NCBI GenBank assembly: GCA_021812285.1
Contig: JAKAOH010000011.1
Location: 1 to 39,075 of the forward strand
Length of the DNA: 39,075 nt
Reading direction: 5' to 3'
Source of the DNA: Acidobacteriota bacterium
GTDB taxonomy: Bacteria; Acidobacteriota; Terriglobia; Acidiferrales; UBA7541
In this document: positions 1-8,464 of the stretch, in pieces
How the letters are laid out: each line of letters begins with the position of its first letter
Numbering within the stretch: position 1 is the first letter of the stretch
The notes under the pieces: generated by a model
Database searches by the model: none
Seen by the model: the letters and a program-made list of their open reading frames with translations, nothing else
What the model was told of the DNA's origin: nothing
Program-made: the position numbers and the translations under genes

Positions 1-430
1 ACTGCTCTTGCGACTTGGGTGGAATCGCAGCCCGCGCCTTCAGCTTGGCGAGATTTGCCGCCGCATTTGCGCCTGCCACCGGAACCAGGGTGATATTCAC
101 ATAAGTCATCTGGCCATTCAGCATCACCAGTTGGTCGATCGGCCGGAACCCTTCAACGCTGCCGGTGATATTGTAGTTTTGGCCGGCGATCGCGCCGGAA
201 AACGAGAACTCTCCGGAGGAGTCGGTCGTCGCCGACTGCACCGTTCCTCCCACCCCTTCCGGCTGCAACTGCAGGTAGACGAGCGGGACCGGATTGCCGT
301 TGGAAAGCGTCACTTGGCCCTGAACCGTCGCGGTGGTTTGGGGCGCGCCGTCCAATCTTGAGGACGCCTGCGCGTGCAGGCAAGTGGCGCTCAACAGGAT
401 AGCTGCAACAAGGATAAGATTGCGTTTCAT
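1..430 (-). CDS. exported protein with carboxypeptidase-regulatory-like (CnaB-type) domain, partial
   Basis: The reading frame starts with ATG at 430 on the minus strand and runs off the left edge, so the C-terminus is missing. A strong ribosome-binding site (GGAGGGAG) lies just upstream. The first ~20 residues (MKRNLILVAAILLSATCLHA) form a signal peptide, so the protein is exported. Residues ~35-115 read as a beta-sandwich regulatory domain (TATVQGQVTLSNGNPVPLVY, later TTDSSGEFSFSG and a Tyr-Asn-Ile strand). This is the carboxypeptidase-regulatory-like fold common in secreted Acidobacteria proteins. Its substrate or binding role is unknown. It may be a stand-alone small protein or the start of a larger surface protein; the window does not show which. 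Confidence 0.8.
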   Translation of the reverse strand, partial: MKRNLILVAAILLSATCLHAQASSRLDGAPQTTATVQGQVTLSNGNPVPLVYLQLQPEGVGGTVQSATTDSSGEFSFSGAIAGQNYNITGSVEGFRPIDQLVMLNGQMTYVNITLVPVAGANAAANLAKLKARAAIPPKSQEQ

Positions 431-760
431 AACTCCCTCCCACATCGCGCCGGAATCTTCCTTTTGGCCGTTCATGATTGAAATTCGACTCCTAAAAGGG
501 CGGTTGGGAACGCCCACGGATTGACGGCTCCGGAACTGAAGGCTTGCCGTGTCGTTGGGGCGCCGGCAAACAATCCTCCCGCGAGGCTGCGTTCCCTTGC
601 CCGGAGATGACCCAGCTGCTTGCATGAGCGCAACTTACGGGATGCCAGGCCAACATGCTTCGACAGTCATCGAAACGTGGATTCCGTCACAAACCCAGCC
701 TTCACCTCAGCATTGGGAGAAAAGGTCAAGACCACAGTCATCTGGGCGTGTCGTGCTCGT

Positions 761-914
761 CCACGATGCCTGAAACCAGGGGTTGGCATCGAGGAAGCGC
801 ACGACAATATCTGGCTGGTCAGTTTTAGGGATGATGATCTGGGCTATTTCGATCTGGAGCGCGCGTGCTCGAACCGCTCGACAGCCGTTCGGACCCCAAG
901 TGTCGCCCATGTGA
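761..914 (+). pseudogene. 3' remnant of an integrase-core (DDE) transposase
   Basis: A short plus-strand stretch translates as VGIEEAHDNIWLVSF followed by DDDLGYFDLER. This closely resembles the C-terminal end of a common integrase-core transposase group (consensus recalled as VGIxEVxDxIWLVSFMDYDLGYFD). After this the frame breaks. In shifted frames the expected RVLEPLD and FGPQVSPM-stop pieces appear, ending at the TGA at 912-914. The gene is therefore a decayed, frameshifted 3' end with no catalytic core. The exact IS family (IS3/IS481-like) is not certain. It abuts a second transposase scrap on the opposite strand. Confidence 0.6.
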
Positions 915-947
915 CCGGTACATTCTGTTATCCATGTCTCCGGGCTG

Positions 948-1025
948 GAAAATCTTCACCAACGCACCATCCACCGAGGTTTCCCGCCGCCGATAGCGCT
1001 TGACGATCGCCGTCTCGAACGGCAA
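948..1025 (-). pseudogene. remnant of an IS256-family (mutator-type) transposase
   Basis: On the minus strand, 26 codons read LPFETAIVKRYRRRETSVDG followed by ALVKIF. They match the internal segment LPFETAIIERYRRRESSVEEALIEMY that is characteristic of IS256/mutator transposases. Similarity stops abruptly on both sides, and no DDE catalytic residues or terminal inverted repeats can be seen. It is a fossil fragment only. Together with the neighbouring plus-strand remnant it shows that 430-1044 is an old insertion hotspot. The remainder, 431-760, holds nothing I can support. Confidence 0.65.
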
Positions 1026-1044
1026 TTGAGCAGCTTCGGCACAT

Positions 1045-1689
1045 TCAGCGCGCGGCGAGCCTCCGCGTCATGTAGTGTTGCTCAGTGAGTCTCCAAGTCC
1101 TTCCTCCGTCGCGGGATTTCTCGTCGCGCCAGACAAACGAATTCTCTTTAATGTCATTGAAGGACCAGCGCATCAGCGCTCCATCCCGATCGTGGCCGTA
1201 GAGGATGATCCGATCGCCTACCTGTCCACCGGTGAGTTCGACGACAGTGTTCGTCGGAGGTTCGACATAGACCACGCGCCATTTCCCCGATTTCCTGTCG
1301 AAAAAGCGGATGGTTGTTCCCATCGTCCGTTCTTTGTGTTTTGCCGTCGGGTAAGCGATAAAAAGGTCCTGTATGGCGTACCCATCCATAACCCAGCCAA
1401 CGACCAGTTCGCCCTTGAAGTGAGTAACCTTTCCATCTTCGGCGATCTCGCCGTAATTAACGTTCCAAGTTCCCACGAAGCGCCCGAAGACTTTAGCCTG
1501 GTCGCCAAGCGAAGGCGCAGGGCCCATGGCCTGGAGAGTTCTAATCATGGCGAGCCGCGGGTCGAGCGCCTCGGTACCACGAATCACACCCGGCGCCACC
1601 GCGCTTCCGCTCATACGACTCAGCCAACAGAGGAGGCCCGCTGCCGTCGCAAGCAACACGGCCGCGCCAGCCAGAGTAAGTTTAGCCAT
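1045..1689 (-). CDS. exported DUF1579-like / lipocalin-like protein
   Basis: A 214-residue protein with an N-terminal hydrophobic segment (residues ~4-25, LTLAGAAVLLATAAGLLCWL) that is a signal peptide or membrane anchor. The body contains FGRFVGTWNVNYGEIAEDG, then strands around GELVVGWVMDG, YGHDRDGALMRWSF and a terminal SRDGGRTWRLTEQHYMTRR. This pattern of a conserved GTWN-type start and repeated beta strands ending in a Trp/Thr-rich strand is that of DUF1579-like beta-barrel proteins. No enzymatic motif is seen. A GAGGAAA ribosome-binding site lies ~9 nt before the ATG. It is divergent from the AraC-type regulator, with 312 bp between them. Function unknown. Confidence 0.75.
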   Translation of the reverse strand: MAKLTLAGAAVLLATAAGLLCWLSRMSGSAVAPGVIRGTEALDPRLAMIRTLQAMGPAPSLGDQAKVFGRFVGTWNVNYGEIAEDGKVTHFKGELVVGWVMDGYAIQDLFIAYPTAKHKERTMGTTIRFFDRKSGKWRVVYVEPPTNTVVELTGGQVGDRIILYGHDRDGALMRWSFNDIKENSFVWRDEKSRDGGRTWRLTEQHYMTRRLAAR

Positions 1690-2001
1690 ACTGTTGTTTC
1701 CTCATGGCAACCGCCAATCCATGCCAACCGAACAGCGGGATCTTAGCCTGAACAAGGCAGCGAGGTATTTATTATTCTCCAAACAGCCACAATGGTTTCA
1801 AACACATGGCGCTATGCTCTGCTGGCCCCTTCCTGAGGCGCTAGCATTTTCTTGCTATTTTTTGAACGCGAATCGCTCGGAACGAAACAGGCAAAAAGCG
1901 GATCACAAGGGTAATTCTGCCGCGATGTTCTATCCGCCGGGGCAAAACAAGCTCGTACAGGTGCGGCGCGGCCGTTCTTTGATACGATTTCCGGTCGAAA
2001 C
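1690..2001. other. intergenic region between divergent genes
   Basis: 312 bp shared by the divergent DUF1579-like gene and AraC-type gene. It has a short AT-rich patch at about 1764-1782 that could hold promoter elements, but no clear -35/-10 pair, operator palindrome or further ORF is visible. Confidence 0.5.
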
Positions 2002-2859
2002 ATGAACCGAGTGGATGTCATTGCCGCGAGTGGTTCTATTCGGGTCGAACGTTTCGATCATCCCCAGGATTGCGCGCATCTAGATACCGACTCCGAAAAA
2101 ACCAACGACGTTTCCATCACCTTTGTTGAAGCAGGAACGTTCGGCATGTCACAGCGAAATGGTTCCTGGTTATTTCGAAAGTTCGACGTGCTCTTGTCCG
2201 TACCCGGCATCTCGCGGCGCTACGCCCACGACCGGGAATGCCCACAAGACAGATGTCTTTCGCTGGCGTTTGCCCCGGAAGTCATTGAAGATGCTCTTGG
2301 ACACCCGGTTGGGACTCCATTGATGCCGAAAATCAGCACTTGCGGCCGCACAAGAATTGCGCAGCATCTCCTGTCCAGGTCACTCGCAGCAAGCGATATG
2401 GTTGCAACTGAAACCGTTGCATTTCATTGCGTCCTCACGCTGATGAGAGGCATGTGGACTGCCGCTCAAGCAAGCAACACCGGACATGCAAAATCGATTG
2501 CGCGAGCGTGTGAATTCATGCTGGAACATTTTCATTGCGACCTTTCGTTGACGGCAATCGCACGGGAAGCCGGCATGAGTACATTTCATTTTGCGCGAAA
2601 TTTCTCGTCGATATTAGGCGAGTCGCCACACCAATACCTTCTCAAAGCCAGGCTTTTCAACGCGGCGAAGCGTTTACGAGCGGGCGCAACGGTAACAGAC
2701 GCCGCCGGAAATAGCGGGTTCGCAAGCCTGAGCCATTTTGGGCGTGTGTTTCACAGGCAGTTTGGCGCCAATCCCTCTAATTTCGTCCGAGTCAAACAGG
2801 CGCCGCGTTCCCGCCGTGACGGCCCCAGTTCCCAAGAGAAGGCCCATCGGATCATCTGA
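2002..2859 (+). CDS. AraC/XylS-family transcriptional regulator
   Basis: A 285-residue protein whose last ~100 residues form the two helix-turn-helix AraC DNA-binding domain. The first HTH is around LTAIAREAGMSTFHFARNFS (residues ~190-210). The second has the family signature DAAGNSGFASLSHFGRVFHR (~232-252), followed by FGANPSNFVR. The N-terminal ~165 residues would be the ligand or dimerisation part; I do not recognise a ligand. The ATG at 2002 follows a weak ribosome-binding site. The protein may regulate the divergent exported protein or itself, which is inference from position only. Confidence 0.9.
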   Translation: MNRVDVIAASGSIRVERFDHPQDCAHLDTDSEKTNDVSITFVEAGTFGMSQRNGSWLFRKFDVLLSVPGISRRYAHDRECPQDRCLSLAFAPEVIEDALGHPVGTPLMPKISTCGRTRIAQHLLSRSLAASDMVATETVAFHCVLTLMRGMWTAAQASNTGHAKSIARACEFMLEHFHCDLSLTAIAREAGMSTFHFARNFSSILGESPHQYLLKARLFNAAKRLRAGATVTDAAGNSGFASLSHFGRVFHRQFGANPSNFVRVKQAPRSRRDGPSSQEKAHRII

Positions 2860-2883
2860 GGGCTGCTGGGACTTGTCGGCAGC

Positions 2884-3795
2884 TCAGAAAAGGCCCTCGA
2901 CGCTCAGGTATTGCCGACCACTGTCGGCGAGCACAGCCACGATCATTTTCCCCTTCATGTCCAATCGTTGGACAACCTGGAGCGCGGCATGGCAGACGGC
3001 ACCGGAGGAGATCCCAACCAGCAGGCCTTCCTCCCTCGCCAAGCGGCGGCACATCTCGAATGCCTGGGGCACGCTTACGAGGAGAATTTCATCGATGATC
3101 TTCCGATCGAGTGTCTCCGGGATGAAGCCCGGAGCAGTACCCATCATGAGGTGCGGCCGGAATATGCCTTGGGAGATAAAAGGAGATTCCTCGGGTTCGA
3201 TGCCGATCAGCCTTACGTCCGGCTTACGCTCCTTCAGGTATCGGCCTGCTCCGCAGAGCGTACCGCCCGTTCCCAGCCCGGCCATCAAAACGTCCACGCG
3301 GCCCTCGGAGTCGTCCCAAATCTCGGGACCTGTGCTGCGGTAATGCGCAGCGACATTTGAGGGGCTGGAATGCTGGCCGACATAGAAATAATCGGGATGT
3401 TGCTCGCGGATCTCTTGGAGCTTGGCCCTCGCTCCGGCCGTTCCTTTCGAAGCCGGCGTCAGGACCAGTTCGGCGCCGAAAGCGGTGAGCATACGGCGAC
3501 GCTCGATACTCTGAATCTCCGACATAACCAAAATGGCGCGGTATCCCTTTACGGCGCCGATGTAGGCGACGGCCATTCCCGTATTGCCGCTGGTGCATTC
3601 GATCAGCGTGCTGCCGGGTTTCAGCCGGCCATCAGCCTCGGCATCTTCGATGATTTGAAGAACCGCCCGGTCCTTGACACTTAGCGGATTTGCGAACTCG
3701 CACTTGCCGTAGATCTCCGCATCAGGTGCAATTTTTCTCAACCGCACGAGCGGTGTTCGTCCGATCAGCTCGAGCACATTGCGACGAAAATTCAT
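2884..3795 (-). CDS. cysM: cysteine synthase / PLP-dependent beta-synthase family (CysK/CysM-like)
   Basis: A 303-residue fold-type II PLP enzyme that would make L-cysteine from O-acetylserine (or O-phosphoserine) and sulfide or thiosulfate in the cytoplasm. The PLP lysine is in NPLSVKDRA (K41). The substrate loop TSGNTGMA is at ~68-75 and the PLP phosphate loop GLGTGGTLCGAGRYL at ~180. Length fits CysM (~300). The start ATG at 3795 has GGAG five bases upstream. An upstream ATG at 3816 in the same frame lacks this, so it was not chosen. It sits tail-to-tail with the AraC-type gene. Assignment to CysM rather than CysK or a cystathionine beta-synthase is not certain. Confidence 0.85.
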   Translation of the reverse strand: MNFRRNVLELIGRTPLVRLRKIAPDAEIYGKCEFANPLSVKDRAVLQIIEDAEADGRLKPGSTLIECTSGNTGMAVAYIGAVKGYRAILVMSEIQSIERRRMLTAFGAELVLTPASKGTAGARAKLQEIREQHPDYFYVGQHSSPSNVAAHYRSTGPEIWDDSEGRVDVLMAGLGTGGTLCGAGRYLKERKPDVRLIGIEPEESPFISQGIFRPHLMMGTAPGFIPETLDRKIIDEILLVSVPQAFEMCRRLAREEGLLVGISSGAVCHAALQVVQRLDMKGKMIVAVLADSGRQYLSVEGLF

Positions 3796-4084
3796 ATGAA
3801 CTCCGTTTGGGCGCACCGTCTCGGCGGGCCGACGGAGCCTTGTGTGCGTTCGACCGGAGACCGTAGCGAATAAGAGGAACTTGTGGGCAAACTGGGTATC
3901 GTAATAGAAAGACGGTTGCGATCGCCAGCGCTTCTGGACTTTCTATTGGCAGCCGCAGATGAGGCGTTGAGGGTCGAGGCACTCCAGCCTGACGCAGCCG
4001 CTGTTGCAATCGAGACCTTGACTGACCCGGTCCGCTCGGTTGCTTCATGCCCCGCCCTTTGCCGGATATCGAACCATATCGGTT

Positions 4085-5149
4085 TCACCACGTCCGAACC
4101 AGAGGAATGCTCGTTTGAAGGGAGTCCAACTGTGCCAGGTCCAGACTTGCCTTCCATTCCAATATGCGGGGTGGCAGCTTCCGGGTTTCGAGCCGCTGCA
4201 ACGCGTCTCGGGCCGCGTCCGGACAGATCAAAACATCGAGCCCGGCAAGAAACCGCCTTAAGCTTCGCTCGTCGCCGTCGTTATAGCAGAACGTCTTGAG
4301 GTTGAGGCCATGAGCGTGCGCTTCCGCCGAGATGACATCTTCGACCTCGGAAACCCCTTCGAACCGTGAGATCAGGCCTACCCGGCCTTCGTTCGGTGCC
4401 TCCCGTAATGCCTTTCTAAGCCCGGTGAGCACGTCCACGACAACCGACCGGACCTGCACATCCCGGTGGTGCAGACCTTTTCGAACTTCCGGATAGTGAA
4501 AATATGTGGTCAGAACCAACCGACAAGTCTCCGGTAGCGCCGATCGCTTCCGAATGACCGACAGAAGAACCGGCATAACTTTCATCTGCCACCGATTTGC
4601 AATCTGCTGCGCAAATTCGTTGCTTTGATAGGGATTGCATTCGACGAATGCCACAAGTGGAAAGCGCTGTTCGAACGCCTGGACCTGACTTTGCAGAAAT
4701 CGACTGAACGTTCGCGGCGAAACGCCGAGGTCAACCGCCTTGCGCAAGGTACGCTCGATGAGCTCGGACAATCCGGCGGCCTCGGTCATCGCATCCGACG
4801 CGGCGGAAACGAATACGCCCCGGCCTTGGGCGAGGTCGAGCAGGCCCACAGTTCCCAAGTTCTGATAAACCTGATGAACGGTGTTGCGATTCACCCCCAG
4901 CCGACTGGCCAGCTCGTTGATCGATGGCAGCGGGTCGCCCGCTTTCAATTCTCCAGTCGCGATGCCGTACCGGATCTGCGCCTGAATCTGCGCCTGAATT
5001 GGCAATGCGGACCGCCGATTCACATGAAGGCCCGGCAGAAATCGGTTCGCCGGGACGGAGGACTCACCCTGACAGGCAGGTTGCGGAGGCTGGCGCCCAT
5101 CTAAATCAACCATACGAGATGACTGGGCTCGCTTACGGGCATTTGACAT
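4085..5149 (-). CDS. GntR-family transcriptional regulator with long C-terminal sensor-like domain
   Basis: About 354 residues from the ATG at 5149; an in-frame ATG at 5233 is possible, and neither has a good ribosome-binding site. A GntR winged helix begins at SALPIQAQIQAQIRYGIATG, continues with GDPLPSINELASRLGVNRNT and closes with GLLDLAQGRGVFVS. The C-terminal ~220 residues are much longer than in YtrA-type members. They contain VAFVECNPYQSNEFAQQ, VGLISRFEGVSEVEDV and a final VLICPDAARDAL segment, reminiscent of a periplasmic-binding-protein-like fold, so a small-molecule effector is likely. A 12-bp tandem duplication at ~4976-4999 yields the IQAQ-IQAQ repeat in the first helix. It is divergent from the promoter and inverted repeat at 5262-5322, its most likely target. 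Confidence 0.8.
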   Translation of the reverse strand: MSNARKRAQSSRMVDLDGRQPPQPACQGESSVPANRFLPGLHVNRRSALPIQAQIQAQIRYGIATGELKAGDPLPSINELASRLGVNRNTVHQVYQNLGTVGLLDLAQGRGVFVSAASDAMTEAAGLSELIERTLRKAVDLGVSPRTFSRFLQSQVQAFEQRFPLVAFVECNPYQSNEFAQQIANRWQMKVMPVLLSVIRKRSALPETCRLVLTTYFHYPEVRKGLHHRDVQVRSVVVDVLTGLRKALREAPNEGRVGLISRFEGVSEVEDVISAEAHAHGLNLKTFCYNDGDERSLRRFLAGLDVLICPDAARDALQRLETRKLPPRILEWKASLDLAQLDSLQTSIPLVRTW

Positions 5150-5261
5150 AACTTGCAAGCGCTCCACCCTCGGGATGTCCCTACCGCGATCATCACAGAT
5201 CCGAGAAGCGGTCTGCGAAGATTGACCATTCATTCTAGCGGTCGGGCACGGAGAAAGCTGC

Positions 5262-5290
5262 TTGACAAACGGCTTTTAGCACACTATAAA
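5262..5290 (+). promoter_or_regulatory. sigma70-type promoter (near consensus)
   Basis: TTGACA at 5262-5267 and TATAAA at 5285-5290 are separated by exactly 17 bases. It would start transcription near 5297, immediately upstream of the inverted repeat at 5303-5322, and reads toward the truncated S10 peptidase gene. Confidence 0.75.
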
Positions 5291-5302
5291 CACCCGGTCA
5301 AG

Positions 5303-5322
5303 TGTCCTATGACAGTAGGACA
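5303..5322. promoter_or_regulatory. perfect inverted repeat, probable repressor operator
   Basis: TGTCCTA (5303-5309) and TAGGACA (5316-5322) are exact inverted copies around a 6-bp centre. The site lies ~13 bp downstream of the -10 box, where a bound repressor would block transcription. The adjacent divergent GntR-type gene is the obvious candidate regulator (inference). The ATG of the following gene (5309) lies inside the palindrome. Confidence 0.65.
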
Positions 5323-6250
5323 GCAATTCGACAGTGGGAGCTGGCTCTCGTCAGTGCTGAACTTCGAAGCGTCGTCGTTCCAGCCGGGAAACGATCTCCC
5401 GTATATTCTCTTCCTGCCTTCCTATGCGGCGATCGCCTGGTATCACCACGTCCTCTCGCCCGAACCCCCCAACCTGTCCGACTTTCTCAAGCAAGTCGAG
5501 CATTATGTCTTTTATACTTACGCCCCGGCTCTTCTCGAAGCCGATCGCCCGAGCGAACAGGAAAAGCGAAAAATCGCCGTTCGGCTGGCCGCCTACACGG
5601 GGCTGAGCGCCGGGTACTGGCGCAGGGCGAACCTAAGGGTGAATGCGGTGGAATTCGAGAAGGCGCTGCTGGCCGGCAAGGGACTGGTGACCGGGCGGCT
5701 CGACGCGCGCTACCTCAATTACGCCCTCAACAGAACACTTTCCATCAGGGAGCATCCGGTGATGTCGAGCGCCATTCACGGCGCCTTCACCGCGGCAATC
5801 AACAGCTACCTCTACCGCAACATCCATTACACCAGCCGGCGCCCTTACGTGATCGGCAACTCCGAGGCCGCTCGAGCCTGGGACTGGAAGCACCAATCGC
5901 CGTTCCGCAACTTCGGCGCCCGACCCGGTTTCACCAACGTTGTGCCCGACCTGCGCCGAGCGATGATCACCAATCCTTACCTGCAGCTTATGGTCAATGA
6001 AGGCTACTACGACCTCGGCACTCCCTTTTTCGCTACCGAATACACCATTGCCGAACTCGATCTGCCGCAGCCATTGCGCTCCCACGTCCATATCTATCAC
6101 TACTTCGTTGGCCACATGTTGTATCTGAACGAGCAGTCGCTCGCCGAACTTCACCGAAATCTCGACGAATTCATTGGCTCGGCAACCGGCCGCGCCAGCT
6201 CCCCGGGAGCAGCTGGCCGGCGTTCGCGCAAGAGCGCAGCTCGTGACTAA
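5309..6250 (+). pseudogene. 5'-truncated serine carboxypeptidase (peptidase S10 family)
   Basis: The open frame matches the C-terminal half of acidobacterial S10 carboxypeptidases. It begins at LSSVLNFE and continues through NDLPYILFLPSYAAIAWYHH, TGLSAGYWRRANLR and NPYLQLMVNEGYYDLGTPFF. The S10 charge-relay Asp (D235 in GYYDLGTP, counted from the ATG at 5309) and His (H269 in VGHML) are present. The N-terminal half, with signal peptide and nucleophile GESYG, is absent. Homologous sequence begins only ~25 bp after the operator. It looks as if a deletion fused the promoter and operator of a GntR-controlled operon to the peptidase C-terminus. Without a nucleophile it cannot be a working peptidase. 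Stops do not interrupt it, so a short product may still be made. The C-terminal tail (SPGAAGRRSRKS) is basic. Confidence 0.7.
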
Positions 6251-6406
6251 AACCCGCGTGAGGCGCCTGACCGGGGATTTTCCCTCCGCCTTTCCTGCCC
6301 GGGCCTGAGGCAGGGAAGTCGGTCAAGCTGGCAGCCGAAACACGGATGGCGCGGGATTCGCGCTGCGAGAGCTGAGCTGGGTGATTTCATCAAGGGGGAC
6401 TGGGAC

Positions 6407-8302
6407 ATGACAGCAAGGTGGCGGATTGGGTATGTCGTCCTGGCGGTCCTGCTGCTCGCATCGCGAGCGGCGGCAAGCCCGCAAAACCCTCCGCGGATCA
6501 CGCTGACCGTGGACACAAGGCAGGCGCCTGAGGGAATCGTTCACACCTACATGGCGATTCCGGTGAAGCCGGGGCCCTTGACGCTGTACTACCCGAAATG
6601 GCCCCCGGGAGAGTTTCAGCCGGACCGGCCAATCGCCAACATCGCCGGTCTGAAGTTTACAGCCAACGGCAAGAGAATCCCGTGGACGCGAGACCTGCTG
6701 GACGTTTACACGTTTCACGTCGATGTGCCCGAAGGAGCGCGCCTTCTCGATGTAAGTTTCGAATATCTCGAGCCGCAGGATCGGCAGCCCTATCTGATGG
6801 GTCTGTCCGCTACCGACAAGCTGGTCGATATCGAATGGAATCAGAACCTGCTCTACCTCGCGGGAGTGCCCGCTCAAGACCAAATCTTCGATGCCACGCT
6901 TGTACTTCCATCGGGCTGGAAATTCGGCACGCCATTGCCGGTGAAAAATCAGCGTGATGATCAGGTCACTTTCAAGCCGGTGCCGTTGAACCGACTGGTG
7001 GACTCGCCGGTCATTGCCGGCGAGTATTATCGCGAAATCGATCTGACGCCTCCGGGCGAACCAATCCACCACGAGATCGACATCGTCGCCGACAGCGCCG
7101 AGGCGCTCGACATGAACCCGCAAGTGAGGAAAGGGCTGACGAATCTCGTGGCCGAATCGGGAAAGCTGTTCGGGTCGAGGCACTATCGCGACTACCACTT
7201 CCTGCTGACGCTCAGCGACTACATGCCCCATTTCGGGCTGGAACACCATGAATGTAACGACAGCCGCCTGCCCGAGTGGACGCTGCTCAGGCCGAACGCG
7301 GCCTACCTCGTGGGCGGCATTTTGTCGCACGAGTTTGTCCATTCCTGGAACGGAAAGTTCCGTCGTCCGGTGGGTCTCAACCCTCCCTATTACCAGGCGC
7401 GGGAAGAAACCAACCTGATCTGGGTCTACGAGGGGTTGACCGATTACTTGGGTCACGTTCTGGCCACTCGCAGCGGCCTGTGGACACGGAAAGAACTCCG
7501 CCAGTTCTACGCTTCGATTGGCGCGGAACTAGGTCCTGGCCGGCCGGGACGGACCTGGCGCCCGTTGCAGGATACTGCGAATGCCGTGCCGGGAATGATC
7601 GGTCTGGGCGGCAGGTGGATCAATTGGATTCGTGGCCGCGACTATTACAGCGAAGGCGACCTAATTTGGCTCCAAGTCGCCACGATCATCGCCCGCCAAA
7701 GCCATGGGAAGAAGTCGTTCGACGACTTCTGCAAACTGTTCTACGGCGGGCCGAATGAAGGGCCGCAACTGAAGCGGTATTCGTTTAACGACCTGGTGGC
7801 AGCGCTCAATCACGTCGTGCCGTACGACTGGGCCCGGTTCTTCCAGGAACGGCTGAATTCCACTTCGCCGGAAGCCCCGCTGAGCGGGGTAGAGGCAAGC
7901 GGGTGGCGGTTGGTCTTCAACAATCACCCGCCGGCGGCCGGCCTGGCGCAATTCCGCCGCGGCGTAAACGCGGCGTATTCCATCGGGCTGATCGTCGGAA
8001 ATGACGGCATCGTAATGGATTCCATTTGGAATGGGCCGGCCTTCAAAGCCGGGATAACGCCGGGAATGAAGCTGGCCGGAGTGGACGGTCGCGTCTACAC
8101 GCCGGAACGGCTCGAAGACGCCATCCGGGGCAGCAGCAAGCGTAGCGAACCGATCCGGTTGCTTGTAGTGAACTACGATTACTACAAGACGTGCACGATT
8201 ATCTATCGCGGCGGGGCGAGGTATCCGCATCTGGTGCGCGAAGTCGGCGTACCCGATACTCTCGATTCCCAGATTCTGAGGCCGCGCGCGCCGCAGGAGT
8301 AG
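6407..8302 (+). CDS. M61-family metallopeptidase (glycyl aminopeptidase-like) with PDZ domain
   Basis: A 631-residue exported zinc peptidase. Residues 1-24 are a signal peptide ending at AAAS. An N-terminal beta-rich domain (to ~200) is followed by the M61 catalytic part. It has GLEHHECNDSRL, the zinc motif HEFVH at 308-312 and a third-ligand Glu at 342 in WVYEGLTDYLG. A C-terminal PDZ-like domain at ~525-615 contains AYSIGLIVGNDGIVMDSIWN and AFKAGITPGMKLAGVDGR. The family removes N-terminal Gly/Ala from peptides; the true substrate here is unknown and the enzyme is probably periplasmic. A purine-rich AAGGGGGACTGGGAC precedes the ATG. It lies between the S10 remnant and an amino-acid permease, so a peptide-scavenging role is plausible (inference). 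Confidence 0.9.
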   Translation: MTARWRIGYVVLAVLLLASRAAASPQNPPRITLTVDTRQAPEGIVHTYMAIPVKPGPLTLYYPKWPPGEFQPDRPIANIAGLKFTANGKRIPWTRDLLDVYTFHVDVPEGARLLDVSFEYLEPQDRQPYLMGLSATDKLVDIEWNQNLLYLAGVPAQDQIFDATLVLPSGWKFGTPLPVKNQRDDQVTFKPVPLNRLVDSPVIAGEYYREIDLTPPGEPIHHEIDIVADSAEALDMNPQVRKGLTNLVAESGKLFGSRHYRDYHFLLTLSDYMPHFGLEHHECNDSRLPEWTLLRPNAAYLVGGILSHEFVHSWNGKFRRPVGLNPPYYQAREETNLIWVYEGLTDYLGHVLATRSGLWTRKELRQFYASIGAELGPGRPGRTWRPLQDTANAVPGMIGLGGRWINWIRGRDYYSEGDLIWLQVATIIARQSHGKKSFDDFCKLFYGGPNEGPQLKRYSFNDLVAALNHVVPYDWARFFQERLNSTSPEAPLSGVEASGWRLVFNNHPPAAGLAQFRRGVNAAYSIGLIVGNDGIVMDSIWNGPAFKAGITPGMKLAGVDGRVYTPERLEDAIRGSSKRSEPIRLLVVNYDYYKTCTIIYRGGARYPHLVREVGVPDTLDSQILRPRAPQE

Positions 8303-8464
8303 AGGGCGGCCGCCGCGATTGCAAGGCGAGCAGCGATTGTTCCCGCGCGCCTACGTCACGGTCTGGTCCGGAGCAGGCGCGAGTAGCTAGCCGGAACACC
8401 CGGCACCCATCCTCCTGGCAGTGCACGATGTTCGAAAGGCAAGGAAGGGGATTCCCCGAAGTCC

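Noticed and set aside
3796-4084. Ser/Arg-rich frames between cysteine synthase and the GntR gene
   Set aside because: Low-complexity composition overlapping the real genes; no start signal.
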